A DNA stretch of 42,537 bases, taken from Caulobacteraceae bacterium (GTDB lineage: Bacteria; Pseudomonadota; Alphaproteobacteria; Caulobacterales; Caulobacteraceae). Of the stretch, positions 10,301-18,247 are shown piece by piece. Both the position numbers and the translations under genes were made by a program. The notes beneath the pieces are model-generated. The model was not told where the DNA came from and ran no database searches. It was given only the letters and a program-made list of their open reading frames with translations. The stretch's first letter is position 1. The number at the start of each line of letters is the position of its first letter. The stretch is from the NCBI GenBank assembly GCA_019747095.1, contig JAIERG010000029.1:1-42537 (forward strand). The letters run 5' to 3'.

Positions 10301-10562
10301 GGATCTCGTAGTTGTCGGGGGCGTCGAACGACAGGGAGCGAGCGGCGAAGGCGTAGCCCGAGCGGCCGTTGAAGTCGTAGTCCAGCCGCATCGCTTGGCC
10401 GCGCGGGCCATTGACGGAACGGATCGTCGAGGTGACGTCGGTCGAGGCGTCGGCCGTCCAGGGCGACAGATCCTCGAAAGCGTCCAGCATGCGGGTGGAT
10501 TGGGCGTGGGCGACGCTCGCTGAGAGGAGCAGGATGCCGACCAGCGACGCCACGATACGCAT
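7353..10562 (-). CDS. Secreted multidomain six-hairpin glycosidase with N-terminal carbohydrate-binding-like and F5/8 type C domains
   Basis: Signal peptide MRIVASLVGILLLSASVAHAQ; lectin-like region (FRVRGEGPTNTFEIKFTDASGENVHW...); discoidin-like (SVAALAVDDDPRTAWVTEGAGAQSLTLDLGYEREFGGLTLTW); C-terminal (alpha/alpha)6-like region (SYNRSWIRDGAMMAEGLNRLGH...). Confidence 0.75.
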   Translation of the reverse strand: MRIVASLVGILLLSASVAHAQSTRMLDAFEDLSPWTADASTDVTSTIRSVNGPRGQAMRLDYDFNGRSGYAFAARSLSFDAPDNYEIRFRVRGEGPTNTFEIKFTDASGENVHWRQLTRYDFPGEWTEVIIKRRQIVWAWGPNPDRTFRGTERIEFVVVAGEGGQGFIEIDDLTLRTLPPEPSVPPRPIAEASSEQGQSVAALAVDDDPRTAWVTEGAGAQSLTLDLGYEREFGGLTLTWVEGRAASRYRLLASSDRRQWRELARVDGSNGGVDWLMTTEASARWLRLDLIEPQPTPASAQMGAGFGARDGATAVYGLADLRIEPLSFGESRTAFLTAIADRSRRGLYPRGFRGEQPYWTLVGVDGGGESGLISEDGAIELKRGGPSIEPFVLDNGRVVIWADARVEQALIDDDLPIPTVTWTHDDWTLKVTAMAEGSPDAASLYGRYDLTNTSPRPRTLTLALMARPMQVNGPVQFLAVPGGASPLEQIQWNGAELVLNDALRIRPLVQPDEARLATFHAGADPQSLLARGPDAPRDAVVESDRTGLMSGALTWTVTLQPGETRTIGWVTALAGVRPALPATGSVEAALDTVQSRIAATWREKLDRFDLILPPEAQRIEDTMKSSLAHMLMSRQGPILQPGTRSYNRSWIRDGAMMAEGLNRLGHAALSQDYLAWYAPFVFDNGKVPCCVDQRGADPVPENDSHGEFVFLAAETFRYTGDETQLRAVWPQVQGAIRYMDELRAQTRTPENQTPGRRHLYGLLPPSISHEGYSDRPAYSNWDNFWGLLGYRDAVFIARTLGDTAAADRYEAARREFLTDVLASIEATAAHHRIDWIAGAADRGDFDATSTTIGLSPGGLQSDLPRNLLTNTFDRYWSSFQARAANRSQWKDYTPYELRNVGALVRLGHRDRALEALDFFFADRRPSAWNGWAEVVGRDLREPRFIGDMPHAWISSDYIRSALDLFVHERDTDNALILAAGVPLRWIDSPTGIGLRGIRTPYGDLSFTLRRRAGVATLTLLGAATPPGGFVLRWPEDATPPQRVRIDGRAASWSGNDLAIPANARRVEIR

Positions 10563-10564
10563 AC

Positions 10565-11380
10565 TCAACCCTTCACGCTGCCCGCGAGCATGCCGCGGAT
10601 GTAGAACCTCTGGAGCGCCAGGAACAGCGCCAGGACCGGCGCCACGGTGATCACCGCGCCCGCCATCATCATCTCGATGTCCTGCACGTGCTCGCGCGAG
10701 AGGGCCGCGAGCGCCACTGGAAGTGTGTAGTTCGACTGATCCGTCAGGATGATGAGCGGCCACAGGAAGTCGTTCCAGCTGCCCAGAAAGACGAACAGGG
10801 CCAGCGTCACCACGATCGGAGTGAGCGTAGGCAGCACGATGCGGCGGAAGATCTGGCCCTCCGTCGCGCCATCGACGCGGGCGGCCTCCAGCATCTCGTC
10901 CGGAATCGACAGGGCGTATTGGCGGACGAGGAACAGGCCGAAGATGGAGGCCAGCCAGGGAACCAGGGCACCGGCGTAGGTGTTCACCAGGCCGACCGAC
11001 TTCAGCATCAGGAACAGCGGCAGGGTGCCGATCTGGGCGGGCACGACGAGCGCGGCGACCAGCAGCTGGAACAGGCGCTCGCGGCCGGCGAACCGCAGCT
11101 TGGCGAAGGCGTAACCGGCGGGGACGGTGAACAGAAGCGCCAGGCCGGTGGCCAGCGTCGCCAAGGCGAAGCTATTGAACACGTAGCGGCCCATACCGCG
11201 TTCGACGAAGAGCTCGCGGTAATGCTCCAGGGTGGGAGCGGACGGGATGAGCCGCGGCGGGAAGTTGGCGGCCTCCCCGCTCGACATCAGACTGACGGAG
11301 ACCATCCATGCGAGCGGAAACAGGACGATCAGGCCGATCGCGGTGACGCCGAGGTTCAGGAGGAAGTCGCGCGGCTTCAC
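10565..11380 (-). CDS. Carbohydrate ABC transporter permease (MalG-type)
   Basis: GTG start overlapping the preceding stop (GTGA). EAA-like motif DEMLEAARVDGATEGQIFRRIVLPTLTPIVVTLALF. Confidence 0.92.
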   Translation of the reverse strand: MKPRDFLLNLGVTAIGLIVLFPLAWMVSVSLMSSGEAANFPPRLIPSAPTLEHYRELFVERGMGRYVFNSFALATLATGLALLFTVPAGYAFAKLRFAGRERLFQLLVAALVVPAQIGTLPLFLMLKSVGLVNTYAGALVPWLASIFGLFLVRQYALSIPDEMLEAARVDGATEGQIFRRIVLPTLTPIVVTLALFVFLGSWNDFLWPLIILTDQSNYTLPVALAALSREHVQDIEMMMAGAVITVAPVLALFLALQRFYIRGMLAGSVKG

Positions 11381-12264
11381 GTGTGCTCTCCGCCGAGGCG
11401 GCGCGACACCGCGAGCTGGAGCATCGTCACCGCGAAGATGCAGACGAACAGGACGAAGGCTACAGCGCTGGCCGAGCCCAGGTTCCACCATTTGAAGCCC
11501 TCTTCGTACATGAAGTAGAGCACGGTCACGGTCGACTGGGCGGGGCCGCCCTGGGTCATCACATAGGGCTCGGCGAACAGCTGGAAGAAGCCCGCGACCG
11601 AGATGATGGACACGAGCAGGAGCGTCGGCGCGATGGCCGGGAGCGTCACGTGGCGGAAGCGGCTCCAGGGACCGGCGCCGTCGATGCGGGCGGCTTCGTG
11701 CAGCTCGTCAGGCACGGTCTGGAGGACCGCCAGGAAGATCAGCATGTTGTAGCCGAAGGTCTTCCACACCACGAACAGAAGGATGGCGGGGATGGAGGTG
11801 GAGGGGTCGCCCAGCCAGTCGACGGCGGGCAGGCCCAGCGACGTCAGCGCCCAGTTGATGACGCCGTAGCGGGTGTTCAACAGGTAGTTCCACAGCACCG
11901 CCGTGGCGACGAGCGTCGTCACGAAGGGGGCGAAGAAGATGACCCGCCAGATCGGCCGCCACTTCACCGCGCGGGCGTTCAGCAGCAGCGCGGCGCCCAG
12001 AGACGCCGCGATCGACAGGGGCACGCCAATGACGGCGAACAGCACCGTGTTCTTCATCGCCTGCCAGAACAGGGGGTTGCCCAAGAGACGTGTGTAGTTC
12101 TCCAGCCCGATCCAGCGCAGGTTCGACAGGTCCGCCAGCGCATAGATGTCGAAGTCGGTCAGACTGAGCAGCAGCGACGAAACGACCGGCACCACGAAGA
12201 AGACCGCCAGAGCGATCAGGGCCGGCGCGATGAAGCCCCAGGCGGCGCGTTCGCGGCTCGTCAC
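11377..12264 (-). CDS. Carbohydrate ABC transporter permease (MalF-type)
   Basis: EAA motif DELHEAARIDGAGPWSRFRHVTLPAIAPTLLLVSIISV, multiple TM segments. Confidence 0.92.
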   Translation of the reverse strand: MTSRERAAWGFIAPALIALAVFFVVPVVSSLLLSLTDFDIYALADLSNLRWIGLENYTRLLGNPLFWQAMKNTVLFAVIGVPLSIAASLGAALLLNARAVKWRPIWRVIFFAPFVTTLVATAVLWNYLLNTRYGVINWALTSLGLPAVDWLGDPSTSIPAILLFVVWKTFGYNMLIFLAVLQTVPDELHEAARIDGAGPWSRFRHVTLPAIAPTLLLVSIISVAGFFQLFAEPYVMTQGGPAQSTVTVLYFMYEEGFKWWNLGSASAVAFVLFVCIFAVTMLQLAVSRRLGGEHT

Positions 12265-12267
12265 TGT

Positions 12268-12429
12268 CCTTCTCCCCTTGCGGGAGAAGGTGGCCCGGAG
12301 GGCCGGATGAGGGGTGAAAGGAAATGCCTCCGGTGGACAGCCGACCGCTCCCTCAACGCCAACCGCCGAGATTCACCCCTCATCCGACCTCGCTGCGCTC
12401 GGCCACCTTCTCCCGCAAGGGGAGAAGGG
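12268..12429. repeat. Long inverted-repeat element (REP/palindromic intergenic repeat type)
   Basis: Left arm ccttctccccttgcgggagaaggtggcccggagggccggatgaggggtgaa, right arm ttcacccctcatccgacctcgctgcgctcggccaccttctcccgcaaggggagaagg; each outer arm also holds a smaller hairpin. Confidence 0.85.
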
Positions 12430-12442
12430 CGTTGATGCTCGA

Positions 12443-13702
12443 TCATCCCCGCCCCCGATCAAGCATCCAGCGGCGCTTTTCCAGAAGGCGATCGGCGCGG
12501 CGGTCGATCTCGGCGGCGGCCTGGGGCACGGTGAACTCGCCACGCACCATGCGCTCGGCGACGATCTGCATCTCGGTGACGATGCGTTCCCACTCGGGCA
12601 CCTTGGGCACGGCCTTGGCGCGGTCCAGTTGGCCGCCGAAGGCGGTGACGTAAGGGTCGGACGCCACCTTCGGCGCGGACCAGGCCGAAGGCCTGGCTGG
12701 CAGGCTGCCGGTGATGACGTTGAACTCGGCCTGGACCGCTGGATCGGACAGGTAGCGGACCAGCTTCCACGCCGCCTCCGGGTTCAGCGAGGAGCGGAAG
12801 ACGGCGAGCGACGATCCGCCGGGGGCCGAAGCGCCGGGTCCGGTCGGGCCGGGCACGCCGGCGGTGGTCCAGTGCGGCTGAATTTCTGGCGGCAGGCGGC
12901 TCTTCATGTCGCCGATGGTCCAGGGACCGGAGAAGTAGAAGCTGAACCAGCCGCGCGCGAACTCGGTCCAGACGTTGGAGATCTGCGACGCCGAGGCGAC
13001 GGGGGCGAGGCCCTCGTCGAACAGGCTCTTGTAGAAGGCGAGCGCGGCCTGAAACGACGGACTGGAAAAGTTTCCCCGGGTCGCCTCATCCCGAAGCAAC
13101 GGTTGATCGCCCTGAAGTCCGAAGGTCAGAAGCTGCTCGAACTCATTGAGCGGCAACAGGATCGCGTAGCGGTCGGGGCCGACGCTTCGCTTGACCGCCT
13201 GCATGGCCGCCTTCCAGTCCGCCCAGGTGGTCGGCATGGCCTCGTAGCCCGCTTGGGCCAGGAGGTCGGTGCGATAAAAGATCAGGCGGGTGTCGACATA
13301 CCAGGGCGTGGCGACGGCGCGGCCGTCGATACGGTTGGTGTCGAGCACGGCCGGGAACTGGTCGGTCAGGAGGTCCGAAGCCGCGTCCGGCATGGGCGAC
13401 AGGGCTCCAATGGCGGCCATTTCCGCCACCCAGGTGTTGCCGATCTGGCTAACGTCCGGCAGCGAGTTACCTGCGTAGGCGGTGAGCAGTTTCTGGTGCG
13501 CAGCCGTCCACGGCTGGGGCTGAACCTCGACCCGTATGCCCGGATTAGCCGCCTCGAAGGCCGGGATCAGTCGGGGAACATTGGTCCCCTCGTTGCCCAT
13601 CGCCCAGAAGGTCAGGCGAGTAATGCCGTCGTCTCGCCCGCAGCCCGCCAGAGCTGCACCGGCTCCGGCCATCAGTCCCATCGCCGCCCGGCGGTGGATC
13701 AT
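12443..13702 (-). CDS. ABC transporter sugar-binding lipoprotein (family 1 solute-binding protein)
   Basis: Lipobox MIHRRAAMGLMAGAGAALAGC; ITRLTFWAMGNEGTNVPRLIPAFEAANPGIRVEVQPQPW. ATGA overlap with the upstream gene stop. Confidence 0.92.
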   Translation of the reverse strand: MIHRRAAMGLMAGAGAALAGCGRDDGITRLTFWAMGNEGTNVPRLIPAFEAANPGIRVEVQPQPWTAAHQKLLTAYAGNSLPDVSQIGNTWVAEMAAIGALSPMPDAASDLLTDQFPAVLDTNRIDGRAVATPWYVDTRLIFYRTDLLAQAGYEAMPTTWADWKAAMQAVKRSVGPDRYAILLPLNEFEQLLTFGLQGDQPLLRDEATRGNFSSPSFQAALAFYKSLFDEGLAPVASASQISNVWTEFARGWFSFYFSGPWTIGDMKSRLPPEIQPHWTTAGVPGPTGPGASAPGGSSLAVFRSSLNPEAAWKLVRYLSDPAVQAEFNVITGSLPARPSAWSAPKVASDPYVTAFGGQLDRAKAVPKVPEWERIVTEMQIVAERMVRGEFTVPQAAAEIDRRADRLLEKRRWMLDRGRG

Positions 13703-15123
13703 GCGTTCAGCCATCCGCCGGTGAAGCCGGCTGCTTCCAGCCCCCGGCGCAGGTTCGGCTCCTCGCGCATGTATCGCCAGACCAGGTCGGTGCGGGCATT
13801 CTCGATCATCACGACGATCGGCCCTTGGTCGATGCCGAGATAGTCGCCGTCGACCCAGCCGACGCCAGGCACGATGCGGCCGTGCTGAAGCCGCCCTTCC
13901 CGCTCGCTCAGAGTCGGGTTGAAGCTGTCGAGGAAGCCGTACTCGGTGTAGATCGCCTCGCCGTAGCGGGCCTTCATAGCCTTCAGGCAGGCAGTGACGG
14001 GCTCCGGCGCGAAGGGGTAGCTGGCCATGGCGGCGGTGGGCGCGATCGTCCCGTCGTCGCGGTCGCCGGGGCCGCGCGCGGAATAGCTGAAGAACTCCCG
14101 TTCGCGGGCGTCGATGACCTGTTTGAAGTCGCCCGGCCCGTCGCAGGCCGTCAGGCCCCAGACATCGGCGGAATAGCCATCCCAGCCGCCGGGATTGTCG
14201 GTCGCATAGTTGCGCTGCGCCTGAACGGCACGGACGCTGTTCTCGAAATAGTCGAACGGGCCGATCTCGGCGGATTTGGCACGCATCCAGGGATCGCGGA
14301 TGCCGCGATAGTCGACGAACATGTGGCTGTACTGGTGCCCGAACAGCGGCGGGAAGTGCAGGTGGGCGGGCCCGTAGGCGTCGGTCCAGCTGCGGTCGTA
14401 GACGCTGCACCACTCGGTCCAGACGGCGGGCGAGACGGGGTTGGTCCGGCTGCCCATGGCCAGCAGCAGCACCAGCATGCCCTCGTTGTAGACGTGCCAG
14501 TCCGCCTCGATGAAGCCGGTCTCCGGGTGCCAACCCATGCTGATGCGGTTCGGGCGGACAACGACCCAGTCCCACTCGACGCGGTCGTAGATGGCCTGGG
14601 CCAGACGGCGGATCTCGGCCTCTTCGACGTGGGCCTGATCGAAATAACGGGCGGCGAAGAGCATGCCTCCGAGCAGCAAGGTGGTGTCGACGGTCGACAA
14701 CTCCGTGCGGCCAAAGCGGTGGCCGGAGCCCATCTCCAGGAAGTGGTAGAAAAAGCCCTTGTAGCCGGTCATGCCGGTCGCGTCGGGGCCCTGGGGCGCG
14801 TCGTGGAAAAATCGCAGGGTGTTCAGCGTCCGCGCCCTCGCCTCCTCTCGGCTCATCCAGCCGTTCTCGACTCCGACGGGCCAGCAGGTGAGCGCGAAAC
14901 CGACGGCAGCGACCGAGCAGAACGACTCTGTCGGCCAGCGATCCGGCGTCAAGCCGCGCTCGATGTCGGTGACCCGCACGAACCAGTCGAAGGTACGTCG
15001 TTGAAGCTCCACCACCTCGGGGTCGAGGGGGCGGGCCGCTCCGCCTTGAGGCAGAGACGCGCAGCCGCTGCCCATGAGGGCGGCCAGAGCGCCCGAAGCC
15101 ATCAGAAATCCGCGACGATCCAT
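13699..15123 (-). CDS. Glucoamylase family protein (PF10091 type; GH144-like)
   Basis: RRTFDWFVRVTDIERGLTPDRWPTESFCSVAAVGFALTCWPVGVENGWMSREEARARTLNTLRFF...MTGYKGFFYHFLEM...STVDTTLLLGGMLFAARYF are hallmarks of the PF10091 family. Lipoprotein signal MASGALAALMGSGC. Confidence 0.9.
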   Translation of the reverse strand: MDRRGFLMASGALAALMGSGCASLPQGGAARPLDPEVVELQRRTFDWFVRVTDIERGLTPDRWPTESFCSVAAVGFALTCWPVGVENGWMSREEARARTLNTLRFFHDAPQGPDATGMTGYKGFFYHFLEMGSGHRFGRTELSTVDTTLLLGGMLFAARYFDQAHVEEAEIRRLAQAIYDRVEWDWVVVRPNRISMGWHPETGFIEADWHVYNEGMLVLLLAMGSRTNPVSPAVWTEWCSVYDRSWTDAYGPAHLHFPPLFGHQYSHMFVDYRGIRDPWMRAKSAEIGPFDYFENSVRAVQAQRNYATDNPGGWDGYSADVWGLTACDGPGDFKQVIDAREREFFSYSARGPGDRDDGTIAPTAAMASYPFAPEPVTACLKAMKARYGEAIYTEYGFLDSFNPTLSEREGRLQHGRIVPGVGWVDGDYLGIDQGPIVVMIENARTDLVWRYMREEPNLRRGLEAAGFTGGWLNA

Positions 15124-15156
15124 CTCGTCCCTTCTACGCCAACGCCCCCGCGTTAC

Positions 15157-15194
15157 AAAAAGGATGGCCGCCCCTTCGCGAGGAAGGGGCGGCC
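15157..15194 (-). terminator. Rho-independent terminator-like hairpin downstream of the TonB receptor
   Basis: Minus strand: GGCCGCCCCTTC-ctcgc-GAAGGGGCGGCC-atccTTTTTg, 12-bp perfect stem plus T run. Confidence 0.85.
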
Positions 15195-15211
15195 AGTCTC
15201 AGGAGGTGAAA

Positions 15212-18200
15212 TCAGAAGACGTAGCGCAGACCCAACTGGAAGCTCTGGGTCGGCACGAACTGTGCCGTCGGCGTGCCGAACAGCGGGTTCGGACGACGCA
15301 GCGCGGGGTTGTTCCCGTCCAGGTTGATCGTCTGGTTGTATCCGGAGTAGTTGCGGAAGTTGAACACATTGATTGCGTCCAGCGTCAGCTCCATCCGGGT
15401 GCCGTTCCACAGCTCGAACGGCCGTGCCAGACGCAGGTCGACCTGGCGGTAGGCGAAGTTCAGACCCGGCAGGAAGGCGCGCTTCTCGGGGAAGTAGGCA
15501 TTCCACTCGATGGGAGCGCCCGTAATCCCCGGGAAGCCGGTGAAGGGGCGGCCCGAGCCCAGGGTCACGATGGACGACAGCCGGAAATCGTAGGGCAGAC
15601 GAACGGTGCCCGAGGCCACGATGCGATGCCGCTCGACGCCGGCTAGATTGTAGAAGGGGCTCAGCGCCACGGTGGCATAGTCGAAGTCAAAGTTGCCCGT
15701 GCCGTCACCACGGCTGCCGTTCTGCTCGCCGTCAGCCAAGGTGTAGGCGATGTTGAAACCATAGCCCGACTCTTCCGTGTAGGGGCGGTCGATCGTCAGG
15801 TACATCGCCATGTACTCGCGCTCACGGTTGTGATCGGAGTAGAAGATGCTGTCGTTGAAAGCGTAGGGCTGGCCCGTCGCCGGGTTGGTGAACTGGCTTG
15901 GCCGGACCGTGATCTGATTGGCGTTATTGACGTTGAGGCGCGACCACTGGAACTCGTTCTCGGTCTTGGCATACGAGAACGTCAGAGCCGTCTGAATGTC
16001 CCAGAACTTCTGGCGGATCCCGATGTTGAACTGATCCGTGCGCGGCGGCGGGGCATTGTTGTTGACGAGGAAGATCTCACCGCGCCCCTGGGTACCACCC
16101 AGCAGCGCGTCCAGGCCGCCCGGCGTGGCATAGGACGGGTTCCACGCCACTGTGTTCGCCTGGCCGCCGAACGCACCGCCATTCGGCGAGAAAAAGATCG
16201 TCCGGGTGAGCTGGAACGGCTTGTAGCGCTCGTCGAACGCAAAGTTGAAGGCGATACGGTCGTAGTAGCGACCGGCACCGGCGAACAGGACCGTGCGCTC
16301 GTCGCCGAAGACATCATACGACAGGCCGATCCGGGGCTGGAAGGCTTCGGTGAAGGCGTCCCGACCACTGGTCGTGATGTAGTCATTCACATTGACCTGA
16401 GCGACGTAGTTCGGGTCGGCCACCACCCGGGCGAGCACGTCACGAACCACCTGCGGCGTGGCGTAGTCGTTGTTTACGGCATTGTCTTCATAATCCCAGC
16501 GCAGGCCGAGGTTCAGTTCGAGGCGATCCGTGATCTGCCAGTCATCCTGGATGTACAGCCCCAGAACATTGTTCTCGGCACGGGTCGCCTCGACCGGCAG
16601 GTTCAGGAAGACGCGCGTGGGGATCGTCGAGGACCCCAGGATCGAGGGATTGGCATTGATGTCGTAGGTGAACTGCGGGTTCCGGTTGAACTGCTTGTCC
16701 ACGTAGTACTCCTGCATGGAGTACTTGATGCCCATCTTGATGGTGTGGGACCCCATCCACTCGAAGTTGGTGAATGTCAGGTCGTTGCGGAAGGTCAGGC
16801 TTTCCTGCTCGATGTCCTGGTTGTTCGACCCGCCACCCCGGCTGAAGACGGTAGCCTCGGTCTGGTTGTAGTCGAACTGGAACCCGGCAGCGGTCGCACT
16901 GGCGTCACGATAGATGACGTAGGTTTGGCCAGGATCGGTGAAGTTCGCCGCCCTCGGGTTATAGACAGAGTTCAGATAATCGATCGAAAACTCGTTCAGG
17001 AAGCTGTCACCCTGATACTGGTGGCGGAAGACGACGCTGATGGTTTCCCCATTGATTTCGGTCGCACGCGTCCGGTCCGTCGGGCCGTTGCCGAAGTCAC
17101 GAAGATCCTGCTCGGTACGGTAGGTCGTGGACAGATCAACGAGCTGACGATCGTCGATCTGCCAGGACAGCTTGCCGAAGAACAAATCCTGCTCGAACGG
17201 CGCGGGGAAGGTGCCCAGACGGTCTGCGAACTGCGGCGCAAACTCGGTGCGGTTCAGGAACACCTGACGCTCGCGCGTCTCATCCTTGCGCTCGTAGCTC
17301 AGGAAATAGTGTAGCCGATCCTCGATGATCGGGCCGCCAACCGATCCCCCGTACTGCAGACGCTCCAGCGGGGCCTGCGGACGGCCCGCGCGAATGCCGA
17401 AGACGTCCTGGGCGATGAAGTCACTGGGCTGATAGTAGACGAACAGATCGCCAGAAAGATCATTTGTACCTGAGCGTGTGACCGAGGTGATGATGGCCGA
17501 CGAGGCCTGCTCGTACTCGGCCTTGAAGTTCTGGGTCAGGACCCGGAACTCTTGAACCGCGCTCTGCGGGAAGGGGTTGCCACGGCTGTCATCCTGGCCG
17601 GCGATACCTCCGTCCAGAATCGTCGACTTCTGGCTCTGGCCGTCGATGAACACATTGACCGCCAGCGAGGGTTGGCCACCGGCCGAGATCGTGCGTTCGG
17701 TGTCGCCTTCCTGGACGACCACGCCCGGTGCCAGGGCCGCGAAGTTCAGGAAGTTGCGGCTGATCTGCGGCAAATCTTCAATCTGCTGGCGCATGACGTT
17801 GGTAGCGACCTCAGATGTCCGCACTTCGAAGATACGACGACCGGTGACAACGATGTCGCCCAGCTGGGTGGCATCAGCGTCTAAAGCGGCCGTTCCACCA
17901 CCGACATCTAGGTCCAGCGTACCGACCTGACCGAGACCTAGGGTGATCGTATCAGTCGCTGTCTGGCCGTCAGCGCTCGTGACCGTCACCTCGTAGGTAC
18001 CGGGACGAAGACCGACGAGCACGTAGGCTCCATCGGCGGCCACCGAGGCTCGGCTGGTGTAGCCCGTCGAGGTATTGCGAGCGACGACAAAGCCGCCAGG
18101 CTCCAGCGCAGCGCCCTCGTACACCGTTCCCCTGAGAGTGGATGTGGTGTTCTGCGCCACGGCGGACCCCGCCCCGGCGATCGTTGTTGCTAGGGCGATG

Positions 18201-18247
18201 GCCGATGCCGCAGCCAAGGCGCGACTACGCGTAGTGAAGCGGTTCAT
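15212..18247 (-). CDS. TonB-dependent receptor with N-terminal carboxypeptidase-regulatory-like domain
   Basis: Signal peptide; STLRGTVYEGAALEPGGFVVARNTSTGYTSRASVAADGAYVLVGLRPGTYEVTVT; plug IVVTGRRIFEVRTSEVATNVMRQQIEDLPQISRNFLNFAALAPGVV; C-terminal aromatic beta-barrel end (QLGLRYVF). Confidence 0.93.
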   Translation of the reverse strand: MNRFTTRSRALAAASAIALATTIAGAGSAVAQNTTSTLRGTVYEGAALEPGGFVVARNTSTGYTSRASVAADGAYVLVGLRPGTYEVTVTSADGQTATDTITLGLGQVGTLDLDVGGGTAALDADATQLGDIVVTGRRIFEVRTSEVATNVMRQQIEDLPQISRNFLNFAALAPGVVVQEGDTERTISAGGQPSLAVNVFIDGQSQKSTILDGGIAGQDDSRGNPFPQSAVQEFRVLTQNFKAEYEQASSAIITSVTRSGTNDLSGDLFVYYQPSDFIAQDVFGIRAGRPQAPLERLQYGGSVGGPIIEDRLHYFLSYERKDETRERQVFLNRTEFAPQFADRLGTFPAPFEQDLFFGKLSWQIDDRQLVDLSTTYRTEQDLRDFGNGPTDRTRATEINGETISVVFRHQYQGDSFLNEFSIDYLNSVYNPRAANFTDPGQTYVIYRDASATAAGFQFDYNQTEATVFSRGGGSNNQDIEQESLTFRNDLTFTNFEWMGSHTIKMGIKYSMQEYYVDKQFNRNPQFTYDINANPSILGSSTIPTRVFLNLPVEATRAENNVLGLYIQDDWQITDRLELNLGLRWDYEDNAVNNDYATPQVVRDVLARVVADPNYVAQVNVNDYITTSGRDAFTEAFQPRIGLSYDVFGDERTVLFAGAGRYYDRIAFNFAFDERYKPFQLTRTIFFSPNGGAFGGQANTVAWNPSYATPGGLDALLGGTQGRGEIFLVNNNAPPPRTDQFNIGIRQKFWDIQTALTFSYAKTENEFQWSRLNVNNANQITVRPSQFTNPATGQPYAFNDSIFYSDHNREREYMAMYLTIDRPYTEESGYGFNIAYTLADGEQNGSRGDGTGNFDFDYATVALSPFYNLAGVERHRIVASGTVRLPYDFRLSSIVTLGSGRPFTGFPGITGAPIEWNAYFPEKRAFLPGLNFAYRQVDLRLARPFELWNGTRMELTLDAINVFNFRNYSGYNQTINLDGNNPALRRPNPLFGTPTAQFVPTQSFQLGLRYVF

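Noticed and set aside
12268-12429. CRISPR-like or mobile-element interpretation of the repeat
   Set aside because: Only one pair of inverted arms with no regularly spaced direct repeats and no transposase; better explained as a dispersed palindromic intergenic repeat.
12314-13843. 509-aa plus-strand ORF spanning the inverted repeat and binding-protein gene
   Set aside because: Antisense to a clear solute-binding protein and reads through the repeat element; no family resemblance.
13825-15327. 500-aa plus-strand ORF opposite the PF10091 gene
   Set aside because: Shadow frame; no domain signature.
15830-17314. 494-aa plus-strand ORF opposite the TonB receptor
   Set aside because: Antisense shadow ORF. 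The minus-strand TonB receptor is unambiguous over the same region.
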